Numbered from the stretch's first letter, positions 26,637 through 36,163 are shown. The stretch: DNA of 64,000 nt from Capnocytophaga sp. oral taxon 338 str. F0234 (GCF_000192225.1 NZ_GL872413.1:2166794-2230793); one strand, 5' to 3'. A program made the numbers and translations. The notes: generated by a model not told the origin, from the sequence alone.

Positions 26637-27902
26637 TTATTTTTCATCACCCATTTCCGCTTCTAAGGCTGCATTCTGTGCACGATATATTCCACCTTCA
26701 AGCTTGCTGCGTATAGCAGAAAAAGCCTCCAAAGTACACTCTATATCTTCCATAGTATGAGAAGCTGTAGGGATAATACGTAAGAGGATCATTCCTTTAG
26801 GAATTACTGGATATACCACAATAGAAAGGAAAATGCCATAATTTTCACGTAAATCATTCACCATTGCCATAGCCTCTGGAATACTTCCTTCCAAGAATAC
26901 AGGAGTTACACAAGTATTGGTATCTCCTATATTAAAACCTCTTGATCTGAGTCCATTCTGCAAAGCATGCACATTATCCCAAAGCTTTTGCTTAAGTTCA
27001 GGCATAGTTTGTAACATTTCCAAGCGCTTAAGTCCTCCTTTTACATAAATCATAGGAAGAGACTTAGCAAACATTTGAGAACGTAAGTTATACTTAAGGT
27101 ACTCTATAATTTCCTTATCGCCTGCTACAAAAGCACCAATACCTGCCATGGATTTAGCAAAAGTAGAGAAATATAGGTCTATCTGATCCTGTACCCCCTG
27201 TTCTTCTCCTGTTCCTGCCCCTGTCTTCCCAAGTGTACCAAACCCATGAGCATCATCCACTAAGAGGCGAAAACCATATTTCTCCTTATAAGAAAGGATT
27301 TCCTTCAGTTTCCCTTGCTGACCACGCATTCCAAATACGCCCTCAGTGATAACCAAAATCCCACCTCCTGTAGTTTCAGCTAGGCGCTTAGCACGTATAA
27401 TATTCTTCTCAAAGCTCTCTATATCATTATGTTGATAAGTAAATCTTTTTCCAAAATGCAAGCGTACCCCATCTATAATGCAGGCATGTGAATCCACATC
27501 ATATACAATAATATCATTCTTAGTAACCAAAGCATCAATGATAGAAACCATTCCTTGGTAACCAAAATTAAGCAAATAAGAAGCTTCCTTTTGAACAAAT
27601 TTTGCCAAGCGGCCCTCTAACTCCTCATGCAGGGTAGTATGACCACTCATCATACGAGCTCCCATAGGATAAGCAGCTCCATAGTCAGCTGCAGTCTGAG
27701 CATCTACCTTGCGCACCTCAGGATGGTTCGCCAGTCCTAAGTAGTCATTAAGGCTCCAGTTCAGGATTTCTTTCCCCTGAAACTTCATGTGAGGCCCTAA
27801 CTCCCCTTCTAATTTTGGGAATACATAGTACCCTTCGGCATGTGATGCCCATCTCCCGATGTTTCCTTTGTTAGTCCTTATGTGTTCAAATAAATCTTTC
27901 AT
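26637..27902 (-). CDS. Alpha-oxoamine synthase (serine palmitoyltransferase or cysteate acyltransferase type)
   Basis: A 421-residue PLP enzyme of the alpha-oxoamine synthase family. His139 (DSHACIIDG) stacks on PLP, Asp216/His219 lie in VDDAHGFG, and the Schiff-base lysine is Lys250 in STFAKSMAG. In Bacteroidota these condense an amino acid with an acyl thioester at the start of sphingolipid synthesis (serine) or capnine/sulfonolipid synthesis (cysteate). Sequence alone does not tell me which. Glycine-dependent enzymes (Kbl) are less likely because of the SHACIIDGVRLH motif. The gene has a good -7 box and precedes an RBBP9-type hydrolase gene. Confidence 0.85.
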   Translation of the reverse strand: MKDLFEHIRTNKGNIGRWASHAEGYYVFPKLEGELGPHMKFQGKEILNWSLNDYLGLANHPEVRKVDAQTAADYGAAYPMGARMMSGHTTLHEELEGRLAKFVQKEASYLLNFGYQGMVSIIDALVTKNDIIVYDVDSHACIIDGVRLHFGKRFTYQHNDIESFEKNIIRAKRLAETTGGGILVITEGVFGMRGQQGKLKEILSYKEKYGFRLLVDDAHGFGTLGKTGAGTGEEQGVQDQIDLYFSTFAKSMAGIGAFVAGDKEIIEYLKYNLRSQMFAKSLPMIYVKGGLKRLEMLQTMPELKQKLWDNVHALQNGLRSRGFNIGDTNTCVTPVFLEGSIPEAMAMVNDLRENYGIFLSIVVYPVIPKGMILLRIIPTASHTMEDIECTLEAFSAIRSKLEGGIYRAQNAALEAEMGDEK

Positions 27903-27926
27903 AATGTTCCTTTTTTAAAAACGATG

Positions 27927-27934
27927 CAAATGTA
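27927..27934 (-). promoter_or_regulatory. -7 box for the oxoamine synthase gene
   Basis: TACATTTG on the minus strand, 24 bases before the ATG at 27902. Confidence 0.55.
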
Positions 27935-27977
27935 CAAAATAAATATCAATTATCAAGGCTTATTTCCCTATCATTCA

Positions 27978-28820
27978 TTATTGAATTGTGTAGACGATCT
28001 TTGAGTATTGAGCCACTCGAAAAGCTCCCAAAGGATTCTTATTAGGATCTGTTGTATTTACAACATTCCCTCTTACCCGATTAGGAATAGTAAAGAGCCC
28101 CGCATTATCCGCTGAGTTATTGGAAAGAACGCGGATAAAATCCTTATACCTTTTAGAAACCCTAAAAAGGGTAATTTCCACCGTGTCCCCCTTCTTGAAT
28201 TTTTCATCTCCTTTGGAGATTCTACTGACAATTTGGGTAAAAAAGTGCCCATCTGCAAAATAGCGCCCATCAAAGCCATATAAGCGAATTACCCCATCGG
28301 AGGAGGCTTTTATACGCAATACAAAGTTATTTTCTTCCAATGGATTGGCATCAAAGCGCAAGTGTAATATAATCTCATCATGGGTAAAACCTCCATCATT
28401 CGTTTGCGTTATATTACTATTGGAGAGCTGTGGGACTTCTCTTATTATATCAGAGGATTCATATTGTTTCCCTTCATAAAGGATGGAAAGGGTATACTTC
28501 CTTCCCAATACAGGAGAAAAATTACGATTCTGATAGACTCCTTGCTCCCTTTCCGGAAAGGAAAAGGTATTTCCTTGGTCATCTGAGACAGAAACTCTCG
28601 CCCCTGTTGCTCCTTCTGGAGTTTGATTACTATAATAAGGTGAGGTGTAGGAGAGATTAATTGTTTGTATCTTACCCTCAGTTCCTTTTTCCCAATCAAT
28701 ATTGGCATCCACAACCAACTCTTTTTCTTGAGTATCCAAGTCCAATTCTATTACTTTCTCACAGGAAGAAAAAATAAAAAGAAAAGGCAATATTTTAGAG
28801 GTAAAAATAAGTTTTTTCAT
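27978..28820 (-). CDS. DUF4249 family outer-membrane lipoprotein
   Basis: A 280-residue protein with a lipoprotein signal (KILPFLFIFSSCEKV) followed at once by the family hallmark VIELDLDTQEKELVVDANI. DUF4249 proteins are companions of TonB-dependent receptors in Bacteroidota and probably help bind or pass a substrate. The start at 28,820 lies directly after the receptor stop codon; a longer frame running back into the receptor gene is not used. The substrate is unknown. Confidence 0.87.
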   Translation of the reverse strand: MKKLIFTSKILPFLFIFSSCEKVIELDLDTQEKELVVDANIDWEKGTEGKIQTINLSYTSPYYSNQTPEGATGARVSVSDDQGNTFSFPEREQGVYQNRNFSPVLGRKYTLSILYEGKQYESSDIIREVPQLSNSNITQTNDGGFTHDEIILHLRFDANPLEENNFVLRIKASSDGVIRLYGFDGRYFADGHFFTQIVSRISKGDEKFKKGDTVEITLFRVSKRYKDFIRVLSNNSADNAGLFTIPNRVRGNVVNTTDPNKNPLGAFRVAQYSKIVYTIQ

Positions 28821-28821
28821 A

Positions 28822-31185
28822 TCAAAAAGTAAAATTATATGTGATACTTGGAACAATACCAAAGAGGGAGAGCTTAACGGCTTCGCTCTGGTGTGTATCC
28901 CTGTTATTTGTGAAATAGATAGAGGCTGCATTATAGCGATTATAGAGGTTATACACCCCAAATACCCATTCTGATTTCCATTTCCTTTCAGGGTGAGGCG
29001 TATAAGAAAGGGATACATCTAACCGATGATATGCAGGCAAACGATAAGCATTACGCGTACTATAGTTAGAGATATAGACACCAAAATATTTGTATTTCCC
29101 TACAGGAAAATTTCCAGGAATACCCGATTGTAAGGTGAATACAGCGCTGGCATTCCATTTCTTATTGAAGGTATAAGTCCCTGTTAAGGATAAGTTATGA
29201 GGCTTATCATAAGCGGTAGCATACCATTGACCATTATTGATTCCTGTTTCCTGTGCCTTCCTTCCTGGGGTCTGTTGTTCAGATCTTGAATAAGTATAGG
29301 AGAGCCAACCGGTAAGCTTACCTGTATTCTTCCTTAAGAGTAATTCCCAACCATAAGCACGAGTATGACCTGCAAGTACCTCTCGTTCAATGGATTCATT
29401 AGCGACAAGATTCGCTCCATCTATATAATCCAACCGGTTTTTGACCGTCTTGTAAAAGACTTCTGTCTCTAAGCTATAGACTCCCTTCTTGAAGTTGGTG
29501 GCATAACCTAAGGCAAATTGGTCAGAATACTGAGGTTTTAGGAAAGAATCACTTGGCGCCCATACATCCAAAGGGGTAGGTGAAGAAGTGTTGGATATCA
29601 GGTGTATATACTGTGCCATACGTGCATAACTGGCTTTTATAGAACGATTGTCATCAAAGGCATAAGCCATACTTATGCGGGGTTCAAGGTGGGTAAATAC
29701 ATCTATAATCTCACCCCTCTTATAAGTCCTTTTTCCTATAGGAGTCGCTCGTTCATATATACGTTGTTGTGCATTGAAGATAACAGCTTCATCATTAATG
29801 TACTTATCCACCGTACGTTTCCCTAAATGATAAAAAGAACTCCACCTAAGTCCATAGGAGAAGGTCATATTATGACTGAGTTTGTGTTCCACATCTCCAT
29901 AAATACCCATTTCTAAGGCATACTTATGAGCAAGCGCATTATAGCGAATGGTAGAATCCCCTATAGGAGTAATCTTTCCTGGATTGAAGTCATAATAAGT
30001 CCCTTGAACACCATAACTAAACTTCATTCTATCCGATAGATAATGCTTAAAGTCATACAAAAGGTTAAAGTTCCTTATCCATGAGTCCCATTGGAATCCT
30101 GAAATATCCACATTGAGCCCATAATAGTAATCACTATATATCAAGGAAAGATTAGAAAAGAGTTGGTCAGAGAAAAGATGATTCCACCTAAGATTCACCA
30201 ACGCATTCCCATAATTATTCTTGATTACCTGATCCAAATCAAAAACATCCCTCCCAAAATATCCAGAAAGGTATAGGCTATTCTGTTCATCAATCTTATA
30301 ATTGAGTTTAGTATTAAGGTCATAGAAATAAGCAGAATTATTATTATCGGTAAGTTTCAAGAATAGATGTGCATAGGAAGCTCGCCCTCCTACAAGGAAA
30401 GAGGCTCGTTCTTTTACAATAGGTCCTTCAGCAAGTAAGCGAGAGGAGAGTACTCCTATTCCTCCTGTAGTATGGAATTGGGTATTATTACCATCTTTCT
30501 GATATACATCCAACACGGACGAGATGCGACCACCATAACGGGCAGGTATTCCTCCTTTGTAGAGCTTCATATCACGAATCGCATCTGCATTATAAATACT
30601 TAAAAAGCCAAAGAGATGCGAAGCATTAAAAATGGTCGCCTGATCCAGCATAACAAGGTTCTGGTCTGCAGCACCTCCTCGTACATTGAATCCTGAAGAG
30701 GCTTCTCCCGCATTACTTACCCCAGGAAGTTGTTGAAGGGATTTGATAATATCTACCTCCCCTACCAGTACAGGAAGCCTCTTAATAGTTTGTATAGGAA
30801 TGCTTGCTACACTCATCTGAGGAGAGCGAATTTCTGTTTTAGCGGTGGTCGGTGCAGAAATCTCTATTCCTTCCAATGAGATATCCTCCTGTGAAAGCTT
30901 ATAGTTTCGGCGTTGGTTGGCTTTTAAGGAAATGGTCTCCTCTATAGTCCTAAAGCCTAAGTATTCTATAGAAAGCGTATAATTACCCTTTGGAAGCGTA
31001 AGCGAATAAAATCCATAAGCATTCGTGGTTGTTCCCATTTGGGTGCCCTTTATGATAAGATTTACACCCAATAGCTTCTCCCCGCTACTGGCATCGGTAA
31101 TAGTGCCACTCAGTGTATATTTTCCTTGTCCCAATAAAGAAGAAAAGTTTAAGATACACAAAAAAAATAAAAGGCGACTTGACAT
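28822..31185 (-). CDS. TonB-dependent outer-membrane receptor
   Basis: A 787-residue receptor: signal peptide (to about 20), a carboxypeptidase-regulatory-like beta-sandwich (YTLSGTITDASSGEKLLGVNL, about 23-100), a plug domain (about 115-230, with IIKSLQQLPGVSNAGEASSGFNVRGG) and a 22-strand barrel ending in an aromatic residue (SITYNFTF). It takes up a ligand across the outer membrane using TonB energy. It is the first gene of a pair with the DUF4249 lipoprotein. No SusD homologue is present, so it is not a SusC/D polysaccharide system. Confidence 0.92.
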   Translation of the reverse strand: MSSRLLFFLCILNFSSLLGQGKYTLSGTITDASSGEKLLGVNLIIKGTQMGTTTNAYGFYSLTLPKGNYTLSIEYLGFRTIEETISLKANQRRNYKLSQEDISLEGIEISAPTTAKTEIRSPQMSVASIPIQTIKRLPVLVGEVDIIKSLQQLPGVSNAGEASSGFNVRGGAADQNLVMLDQATIFNASHLFGFLSIYNADAIRDMKLYKGGIPARYGGRISSVLDVYQKDGNNTQFHTTGGIGVLSSRLLAEGPIVKERASFLVGGRASYAHLFLKLTDNNNSAYFYDLNTKLNYKIDEQNSLYLSGYFGRDVFDLDQVIKNNYGNALVNLRWNHLFSDQLFSNLSLIYSDYYYGLNVDISGFQWDSWIRNFNLLYDFKHYLSDRMKFSYGVQGTYYDFNPGKITPIGDSTIRYNALAHKYALEMGIYGDVEHKLSHNMTFSYGLRWSSFYHLGKRTVDKYINDEAVIFNAQQRIYERATPIGKRTYKRGEIIDVFTHLEPRISMAYAFDDNRSIKASYARMAQYIHLISNTSSPTPLDVWAPSDSFLKPQYSDQFALGYATNFKKGVYSLETEVFYKTVKNRLDYIDGANLVANESIEREVLAGHTRAYGWELLLRKNTGKLTGWLSYTYSRSEQQTPGRKAQETGINNGQWYATAYDKPHNLSLTGTYTFNKKWNASAVFTLQSGIPGNFPVGKYKYFGVYISNYSTRNAYRLPAYHRLDVSLSYTPHPERKWKSEWVFGVYNLYNRYNAASIYFTNNRDTHQSEAVKLSLFGIVPSITYNFTF

Positions 31186-31211
31186 TAGTAAATATTATTA
31201 GTGTGAGACTG

Positions 31212-31219
31212 CAAAGATA
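31212..31219 (-). promoter_or_regulatory. -7 box for the receptor operon
   Basis: TATCTTTG on the minus strand, 26 bases before the ATG at 31185. Confidence 0.55.
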
Positions 31220-31247
31220 AACAAAACTTAATAAACAAAAGAAGTTT

Positions 31248-31418
31248 CTATATTTTTTCGTCTGCTATTTTTAAGGAAGATTCTATTTCTATAATCTCTC
31301 TTTTTAAGTTATTCCTAAAAGGAATACGAATGCTCCAAAAAGAAAAGTAAAAAGGACTTACCACCACAGCAGACAAAATAAATTTAACATAAAAAACATG
31401 CAAGGAGAGTACCTTCAT
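31248..31418 (-). CDS. Possible small membrane protein
   Basis: A 56-residue frame beginning at an ATG, with one hydrophobic stretch (about residues 8-32) and a charged amphipathic tail (NNLKREIIEIESSLKIADEKI). It fills most of the 323-base gap between the receptor promoter and a lipoprotein gene. No clear promoter or family match is visible. It may be spurious. Confidence 0.3.
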   Translation of the reverse strand: MKVLSLHVFYVKFILSAVVVSPFYFSFWSIRIPFRNNLKREIIEIESSLKIADEKI

Positions 31419-31508
31419 AGCCCAAATGAACTTAAAAGAATACAAGATAGTAAGAGTATAGAGTTACCCTGTAATGGCAAGAAAAAACACTGACAGAGCG
31501 TAAGAATA

Positions 31509-32015
31509 TTAGCGGGAAGTCTGATAAGAACCTAAGTTAAAGTTCTGCTCTATGAGGCGCTCGCCATTCTCATTGGTGATAAGCAAGTCTTTAATACGTA
31601 TTAAGTGCTTATACTTAACCGTTCCTGCTACAGTATCAACAATCTTTCGAGTGGCTATACTCACTGTACCTCCTTGTGCCTGTACCTCAGAGAGCACCTT
31701 AGGAGATACCGATGGAGGAGATGTACAGAAATAAGTATTATTAGGAGCATTATCAAAAGTACGATATAATAAGGTATAACCATTTCCTATGTTACCTGAA
31801 ATAGAATCTACTTTATTGGAAAGTGTTCCATTAGGAAATTTCAAGATGAGAGCTTCTTTTCCTTGAGTTTTATATACAAAAGTCGTGGTAGTATCCCCTG
31901 TACAGGAATAAAGTTCTGTTCCTTGAAAGGTAATACGCTCTACCGTATAGTTACCATCATTACATGCCATGAGTAAGGATATGCACAGCCCTAAGAATAA
32001 TAAATATGATTTCAT
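31509..32015 (-). CDS. Lipoprotein of unknown function
   Basis: A 168-residue protein with a lipoprotein signal (LLFLGLCISLLMAC). The mature part is beta-rich, with a Thr-rich segment (SCTGDTTTTFVYKT) and the C-terminal IRIKDLLITNENGERLI. I do not recognise the family. It is a single-gene unit divergent from the cysteine desulfurase gene, with its own TATTTTTG box. Confidence 0.7.
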   Translation of the reverse strand: MKSYLLFLGLCISLLMACNDGNYTVERITFQGTELYSCTGDTTTTFVYKTQGKEALILKFPNGTLSNKVDSISGNIGNGYTLLYRTFDNAPNNTYFCTSPPSVSPKVLSEVQAQGGTVSIATRKIVDTVAGTVKYKHLIRIKDLLITNENGERLIEQNFNLGSYQTSR

Positions 32016-32032
32016 ACCAAAAAAATATGGGG

Positions 32033-32040
32033 CAAAAATA
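32033..32040 (-). promoter_or_regulatory. -7 box for the lipoprotein gene
   Basis: TATTTTTG on the minus strand, 17 bases before the ATG at 32015. Confidence 0.5.
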
Positions 32041-32096
32041 CAAATAATAATGATTATTTCCTCTATGAATCATGATTATTTTTGAAAATTAATTCG

Positions 32097-32104
32097 TACA
32101 TTTG
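32097..32104 (+). promoter_or_regulatory. -7 box for the cysteine desulfurase gene
   Basis: TACATTTG, 19 bases before the ATG at 32124. Confidence 0.55.
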
Positions 32105-32123
32105 CGCATAAAATTTTCATAGA

Positions 32124-33284
32124 ATGAACTTAGACAAAAAAGTCTATTTTGATAATGCTGCTACCACTCCTATGCGTGCTGAAGTAAAGCAAGCAATGTG
32201 TGACGCTCTTTCTTTTTTTGGAAATCCTTCTTCTACCCATAACTTTGGACGTTCTTCAAAGGCTCTTATAGAGAAGGCTCGTAAGAATATCGCTAAGGAA
32301 TTAGGAGTTACTGCCCCTGAAATTATTTTCACTTCCTGTGGGACAGAAGCCATTAATATGATCCTCAAAGGAGCGGTACGTGATCTGGGTATTACCCAGA
32401 TTATCACCTCCCCGACGGAGCACCATGCTGTACTGAATACTGTCCAATCTATTGAAAACGAATACGGTATTCGTGTTTCTTTAGTAAGGCTCAATAGCAA
32501 AGGAACACCTGATATAGAACACCTAAATAGGCTCCTCTCTGAATTTCTCCCCGATGAGAAGGTCTTGGTATCCCTTATGCTGGTAAATAATGAAATAGGA
32601 AATATACTTCCAGTGACAAAAGTATGTGAAATATGCCAGAAATATAAGGCTTATTTCCATTGTGATGCAGTACAGGCAGTTGGACATTACCCTATTGACT
32701 TATCCTCTCTCCCTATTGATTTCATTTCAGCCTCTGCTCATAAGTTTTATGGACCCAAGGGAGTAGGATTTGCTTTCATACGTAAGGGACTGCCTATCAA
32801 GTCTTTCCTCTTTGGTGGAGAACAAGAGCGAGGTAAGCGAGCAGGGACAGAGTGCATTCATAACATCGTAGGCATGGAAGAGGCTTTTTTGCTTGCTTAC
32901 CAACATTTGGACAAGGAACGTACTTATATAGAAGGACTTAAAAAGTATTTTATAGAAAAAATCCGACAGGAAATACCTTCAATCCGGCTCAATGGGCAGA
33001 GTGATAACCTTCAAGAAAGTGCCTATACAATCGTTAATCTTACCCTTCCAGTGGATGAAAAGAAGGCAGATGTATTACTCATTTTTTTGGATATGCGAGG
33101 CATTGCCTGTAGTAGGGGCAGTGCTTGCCAAAGTGGTAGTCCACAGGGTTCTCATGTACTCAGGGCAATACTCCCTGAAAAAGAATGGAATCATGCTCAT
33201 ATCCGCTTTTCCTTTTCTATCTTTAATACTATAGAAGAGATTGATTATACCATAGAAGTCCTTAAGGAATTTCTAAATAGTTAA
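32124..33284 (+). CDS. Cysteine desulfurase, NifS/IscS class
   Basis: A 386-residue PLP enzyme that removes sulfur from cysteine as a protein-bound persulfide for Fe-S clusters or tRNA thiolation. The opening YFDNAATTPM, the histidine pair EHHAV (100-101), the Schiff-base Lys207 in SASAHKFYGPKG and the catalytic Cys335 in GSACQSG are all present. This is the NifS/IscS type (group I) rather than SufS, which would normally partner the SufE encoded at 3,101. No scaffold gene is adjacent, and the downstream permease gene appears unrelated. Confidence 0.9.
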   Translation: MNLDKKVYFDNAATTPMRAEVKQAMCDALSFFGNPSSTHNFGRSSKALIEKARKNIAKELGVTAPEIIFTSCGTEAINMILKGAVRDLGITQIITSPTEHHAVLNTVQSIENEYGIRVSLVRLNSKGTPDIEHLNRLLSEFLPDEKVLVSLMLVNNEIGNILPVTKVCEICQKYKAYFHCDAVQAVGHYPIDLSSLPIDFISASAHKFYGPKGVGFAFIRKGLPIKSFLFGGEQERGKRAGTECIHNIVGMEEAFLLAYQHLDKERTYIEGLKKYFIEKIRQEIPSIRLNGQSDNLQESAYTIVNLTLPVDEKKADVLLIFLDMRGIACSRGSACQSGSPQGSHVLRAILPEKEWNHAHIRFSFSIFNTIEEIDYTIEVLKEFLNS

Positions 33285-33350
33285 GAATAAAATAATTTTT
33301 TTACTCACAACTAAATATACTGATTTTTTATCTTTTTACTCAAGTAGGAC

Positions 33351-34571
33351 ATGAATCTCAATAACTTATTCCGTATTGCATGGCGGGCTATTCTACTGAA
33401 CAAAACCCGCACCTTACTTACTATGTTAGGTATTATCATTGGAGTAGGCTCTGTAATTACAATGCTTGCCATAGGAGAAGGCTCAAAAAAAAGCATCAAA
33501 GAAAGCATCTCCAAAATGGGGACTAATATGCTAAATATCCGACCTGGAGCAGGTAGGTTTGGAGGAGTGCGCATGAGCATGAGTGAGATGCAATCCTTGA
33601 AAATGACGGATTACTTAGCTCTAAAGAATGAGGCAAAACTCCTCAAGTATATAACCCCTGTTGTTAGCGGAAACGGACAATCTATTGCTGGTGCCAATAA
33701 CTGGCCTACCTCCATCTATGGAGTGAATCCAGAATACTTATCCATACGTGAATGGAGTGTGGCGGAAGGAGCTATGTTTGGTCAAGATGAAATAGATAAC
33801 CTTTCCAAAGTAGCCATAATAGGAAAAACTATCCAGAAAAACCTCTTTCCCGACGGAGATTCCCCCATCGGTCAGACCATTCGTTTTAAGAATATCCCCT
33901 TCAAAATCATTGGTATTTTAACGCCTAAGGGAGAAAGTAACTTCGGACAAGATCAAGATGATATTATTATAGCACCTTATACTACAGTACAAAAGCGAGT
34001 ATTGGCACAAACTTACTTGCAATCCATTGTGGCTTCTGTAATTAATGAATCTGAATCCGAAAATGCAGTCAATGAAGTCAAGACAATCCTCGAACGTACC
34101 CATAATATTGCCGCTGACCAAGAAAATGATTTCAACGTATTCTCTCAACAAGAGTTAATTTCTACCTTTTCCTCTACCTCTGAAATGCTTACAGTGCTAT
34201 TGGTAGCTATCGCAAGTATCTCCCTAATTGTGGGAGGAATAGGCATTATGAATATTATGTATGTATCCGTAAAGGAACGTACCAAGGAAATAGGCTTGCG
34301 CATGGCAATAGGAGCCAAAGGAAAAGATATTTTGGCGCAGTTTTTGATAGAGTCTGTACTGATTAGTATTACAGGAGGGGTCGTAGGGGTATTCATAGGA
34401 TTACTAGCTACTTATATAGTGAATACTTTTATAGGCTGGCCTGTAAGTATTACTTTTTATTCTATTGTGATTTCGTTCTTGGTATGTACTATTACAGGAA
34501 TATTCTTCGGGTGGTATCCTGCTCGTAAGGCTGCCGATTTAGAGCCAATTACAGCCCTTAGATATGAATAA
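33351..34571 (+). CDS. MacB/FtsX-type ABC transporter permease
   Basis: A 406-residue inner-membrane protein. It has an N-terminal transmembrane helix (TLLTMLGIIIGVGSVITMLAIG), a large periplasmic MacB-PCD domain (about 45-245), and three C-terminal helices (about 285-390) with the typical MNIMYVSVKERTKEIGLRMA stretch. Such permeases work with a separate ATPase, and often a membrane-fusion protein, to export peptides or lipoproteins or to transmit force. Neither partner is adjacent, so they must be encoded elsewhere if this protein is active. Confidence 0.9.
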   Translation: MNLNNLFRIAWRAILLNKTRTLLTMLGIIIGVGSVITMLAIGEGSKKSIKESISKMGTNMLNIRPGAGRFGGVRMSMSEMQSLKMTDYLALKNEAKLLKYITPVVSGNGQSIAGANNWPTSIYGVNPEYLSIREWSVAEGAMFGQDEIDNLSKVAIIGKTIQKNLFPDGDSPIGQTIRFKNIPFKIIGILTPKGESNFGQDQDDIIIAPYTTVQKRVLAQTYLQSIVASVINESESENAVNEVKTILERTHNIAADQENDFNVFSQQELISTFSSTSEMLTVLLVAIASISLIVGGIGIMNIMYVSVKERTKEIGLRMAIGAKGKDILAQFLIESVLISITGGVVGVFIGLLATYIVNTFIGWPVSITFYSIVISFLVCTITGIFFGWYPARKAADLEPITALRYE

Positions 34572-34632
34572 TAATGACTCATGACAAAAGACTTAAGTAT
34601 TGATTAACTATTGATAATTAACCATAAAAAAC

Positions 34633-35277
34633 GTGGATTTAGATACTTATAAAAAAATATTTTCAGAAGAAGATGCCGTAGGTTGGGATGTCATTGATGA
34701 GGTTGTGGATGCCCTTTACCCCAATCAGGAACCCACACACTACGCCCCCGACTTTCCTGCATCGCTGGGAGGTGATTCTTACTTGGACGGGATAAGTGTC
34801 TATCAGAGTGATAAGCAAGAACCTCATTTCCATTTTGTTACTTATGGATTTTCCAATTTGTATTATGATGAGAAATCTGCAGGAGGCGACTATAGTGGCT
34901 TTGGCTTTGAACTTACCTTCCGCCTAAAGAAAACAGGCGATAAGAATGTAACTTGGGCAATAAATTTCTTACAAAATATAGCCAAGTATGTCTTTACTTC
35001 TGGAAATTACTTTGAGCCTTATCATGTATTCCCTGCCAATAGTCCTATACGCTTAGACTATAATACAGAGCTCATAGCAGTAGCTTTTGTCCTTGACCCT
35101 GAATTAGGGGAAATAGAAACTCCTCATGGTACTGTACAATTCCTACAAGCGGTAGGTATTACCTCGAAGGAATTCCAAATGCTTAAGAAGGATTTTTCCA
35201 TAGGAAAAGTAGAAGAGCTTATGGGACACCTCAGAAAAGACAACCCGTTGCTCATCACTGATTTGGATAGGAAGTAA
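34633..35277 (+). CDS. Suppressor-of-fused (SUFU) domain protein
   Basis: A 214-residue cytoplasmic protein with a SUFU domain over most of its length (GWDVIDEVVDALYP, DGISVYQ, HFHFVTYGFSNLYYDE, GFGFELTFRL, PVFPA-like region, FLQAVGIT). The start is GTG at 34,633 because no ATG is available before the domain begins. SUFU-domain proteins serve as immunity proteins in some bacterial toxin systems; a toxin is not found here. It opens a small accessory group with DUF4298 and META-domain genes. Confidence 0.83.
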   Translation: MDLDTYKKIFSEEDAVGWDVIDEVVDALYPNQEPTHYAPDFPASLGGDSYLDGISVYQSDKQEPHFHFVTYGFSNLYYDEKSAGGDYSGFGFELTFRLKKTGDKNVTWAINFLQNIAKYVFTSGNYFEPYHVFPANSPIRLDYNTELIAVAFVLDPELGEIETPHGTVQFLQAVGITSKEFQMLKKDFSIGKVEELMGHLRKDNPLLITDLDRK

Positions 35278-35334
35278 TCAGGAGTGATCAACAACTAATG
35301 AACTATATTAAAAAACAATTAATAATTAAAAGAA

Positions 35335-35682
35335 GTGGATTTAGCTACTTATTACAAACAACACCCCGAAGAACGATATGAAAATATCCGTCGTATGGGT
35401 GAAATCCTTAGCCAAGTGGAGCAGACACTCTCCAAAGCAGAAGCACTCCTAGAGGAATGGAAAGCGCTTCAGCCAGACTTTGACTCCTTAGTCTCTTATT
35501 ATGATAGTGAACTATGGCGAAATGATTATTTTGATAGCAATGCAGGAAAAATTCCTGAAGATGTCCCCCAATGGGTACTTACTCAGGATGCTATCTTTGA
35601 TGCTATTGGCGACCAATTCCACATAGCTGATGCTTATCAAGAACTTTTACAAACCATAGAAAAGAAAAAATGGAAATCTTAA
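35335..35682 (+). CDS. DUF4298 domain protein
   Basis: A 115-residue helical cytoplasmic protein matching DUF4298 (MGEILSQVEQTLSKAEALLEEW, then YYDSELWRNDYF). It starts with GTG at 35,335, and its first codons (GTGGATTTAG) repeat those of the SUFU gene. The function of DUF4298 is unknown to me. The shared start context suggests duplication of the 5' end or of a translation signal. Confidence 0.75.
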   Translation: MDLATYYKQHPEERYENIRRMGEILSQVEQTLSKAEALLEEWKALQPDFDSLVSYYDSELWRNDYFDSNAGKIPEDVPQWVLTQDAIFDAIGDQFHIADAYQELLQTIEKKKWKS

Positions 35683-35693
35683 ACCAAAATATA

Positions 35694-36116
35694 ATGAAAT
35701 TTAAATTATTTGTACTTATGCTAGGAATGACTCTTATGCAATCCTGTGGCAATCAACTCTCTAAAACTTCTGAAGAAGTTTTAAATGGACATTGGGAAGC
35801 TACCCAGATCAAGGGAAATGCAATTTCTGATAAGGTAACCCCTCCAACCCTTGATATTGATATAGAAGATCATAAAATATCTGGCAATGACTCTTGTAAT
35901 GGTTATATGGGAGCTATCCAGAAAATTACTGATAAGGATTTTCTATTGGGAGGAGTAGCGGGAACACTCATGTATTGTGAACACATAGAAGTTGCTGATG
36001 CCTTTAATCAAGCTTTAAAGGAAGTAGCTACCTATAAAGTAGAGGAAGGAGAACTCCATTTGTTCTCTCAACAAGGAGAAAAACTCCTATCCTTCAAAAA
36101 GAATGACAAACAATAG
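35694..36116 (+). CDS. META domain lipoprotein (HslJ-like)
   Basis: A 140-residue lipoprotein (FVLMLGMTLMQSCGN, lipobox Cys). The META-domain pattern is visible: LNGHWEATQIKG near the start of the mature part, DIEDHKISGNDSCNGYMG in the middle, and GTLMYCEH with FNQALKEVATYKVEEGEL at the end. META-domain proteins such as HslJ are envelope proteins linked to stress or antibiotic tolerance. The ATG at 35,694 overlaps nothing and begins 11 bases after the DUF4298 gene, so they are probably co-transcribed. Confidence 0.85.
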   Translation: MKFKLFVLMLGMTLMQSCGNQLSKTSEEVLNGHWEATQIKGNAISDKVTPPTLDIDIEDHKISGNDSCNGYMGAIQKITDKDFLLGGVAGTLMYCEHIEVADAFNQALKEVATYKVEEGELHLFSQQGEKLLSFKKNDKQ

Positions 36117-36163
36117 GAGCAAGAAAATCATAATCCCATACCCTTTGACTAACATTAACGATT

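Noticed and set aside
28822-29018. Extension of the DUF4249 frame into the receptor gene
   Set aside because: The lipoprotein signal begins at 28,820; the extension is a shadow of the receptor.
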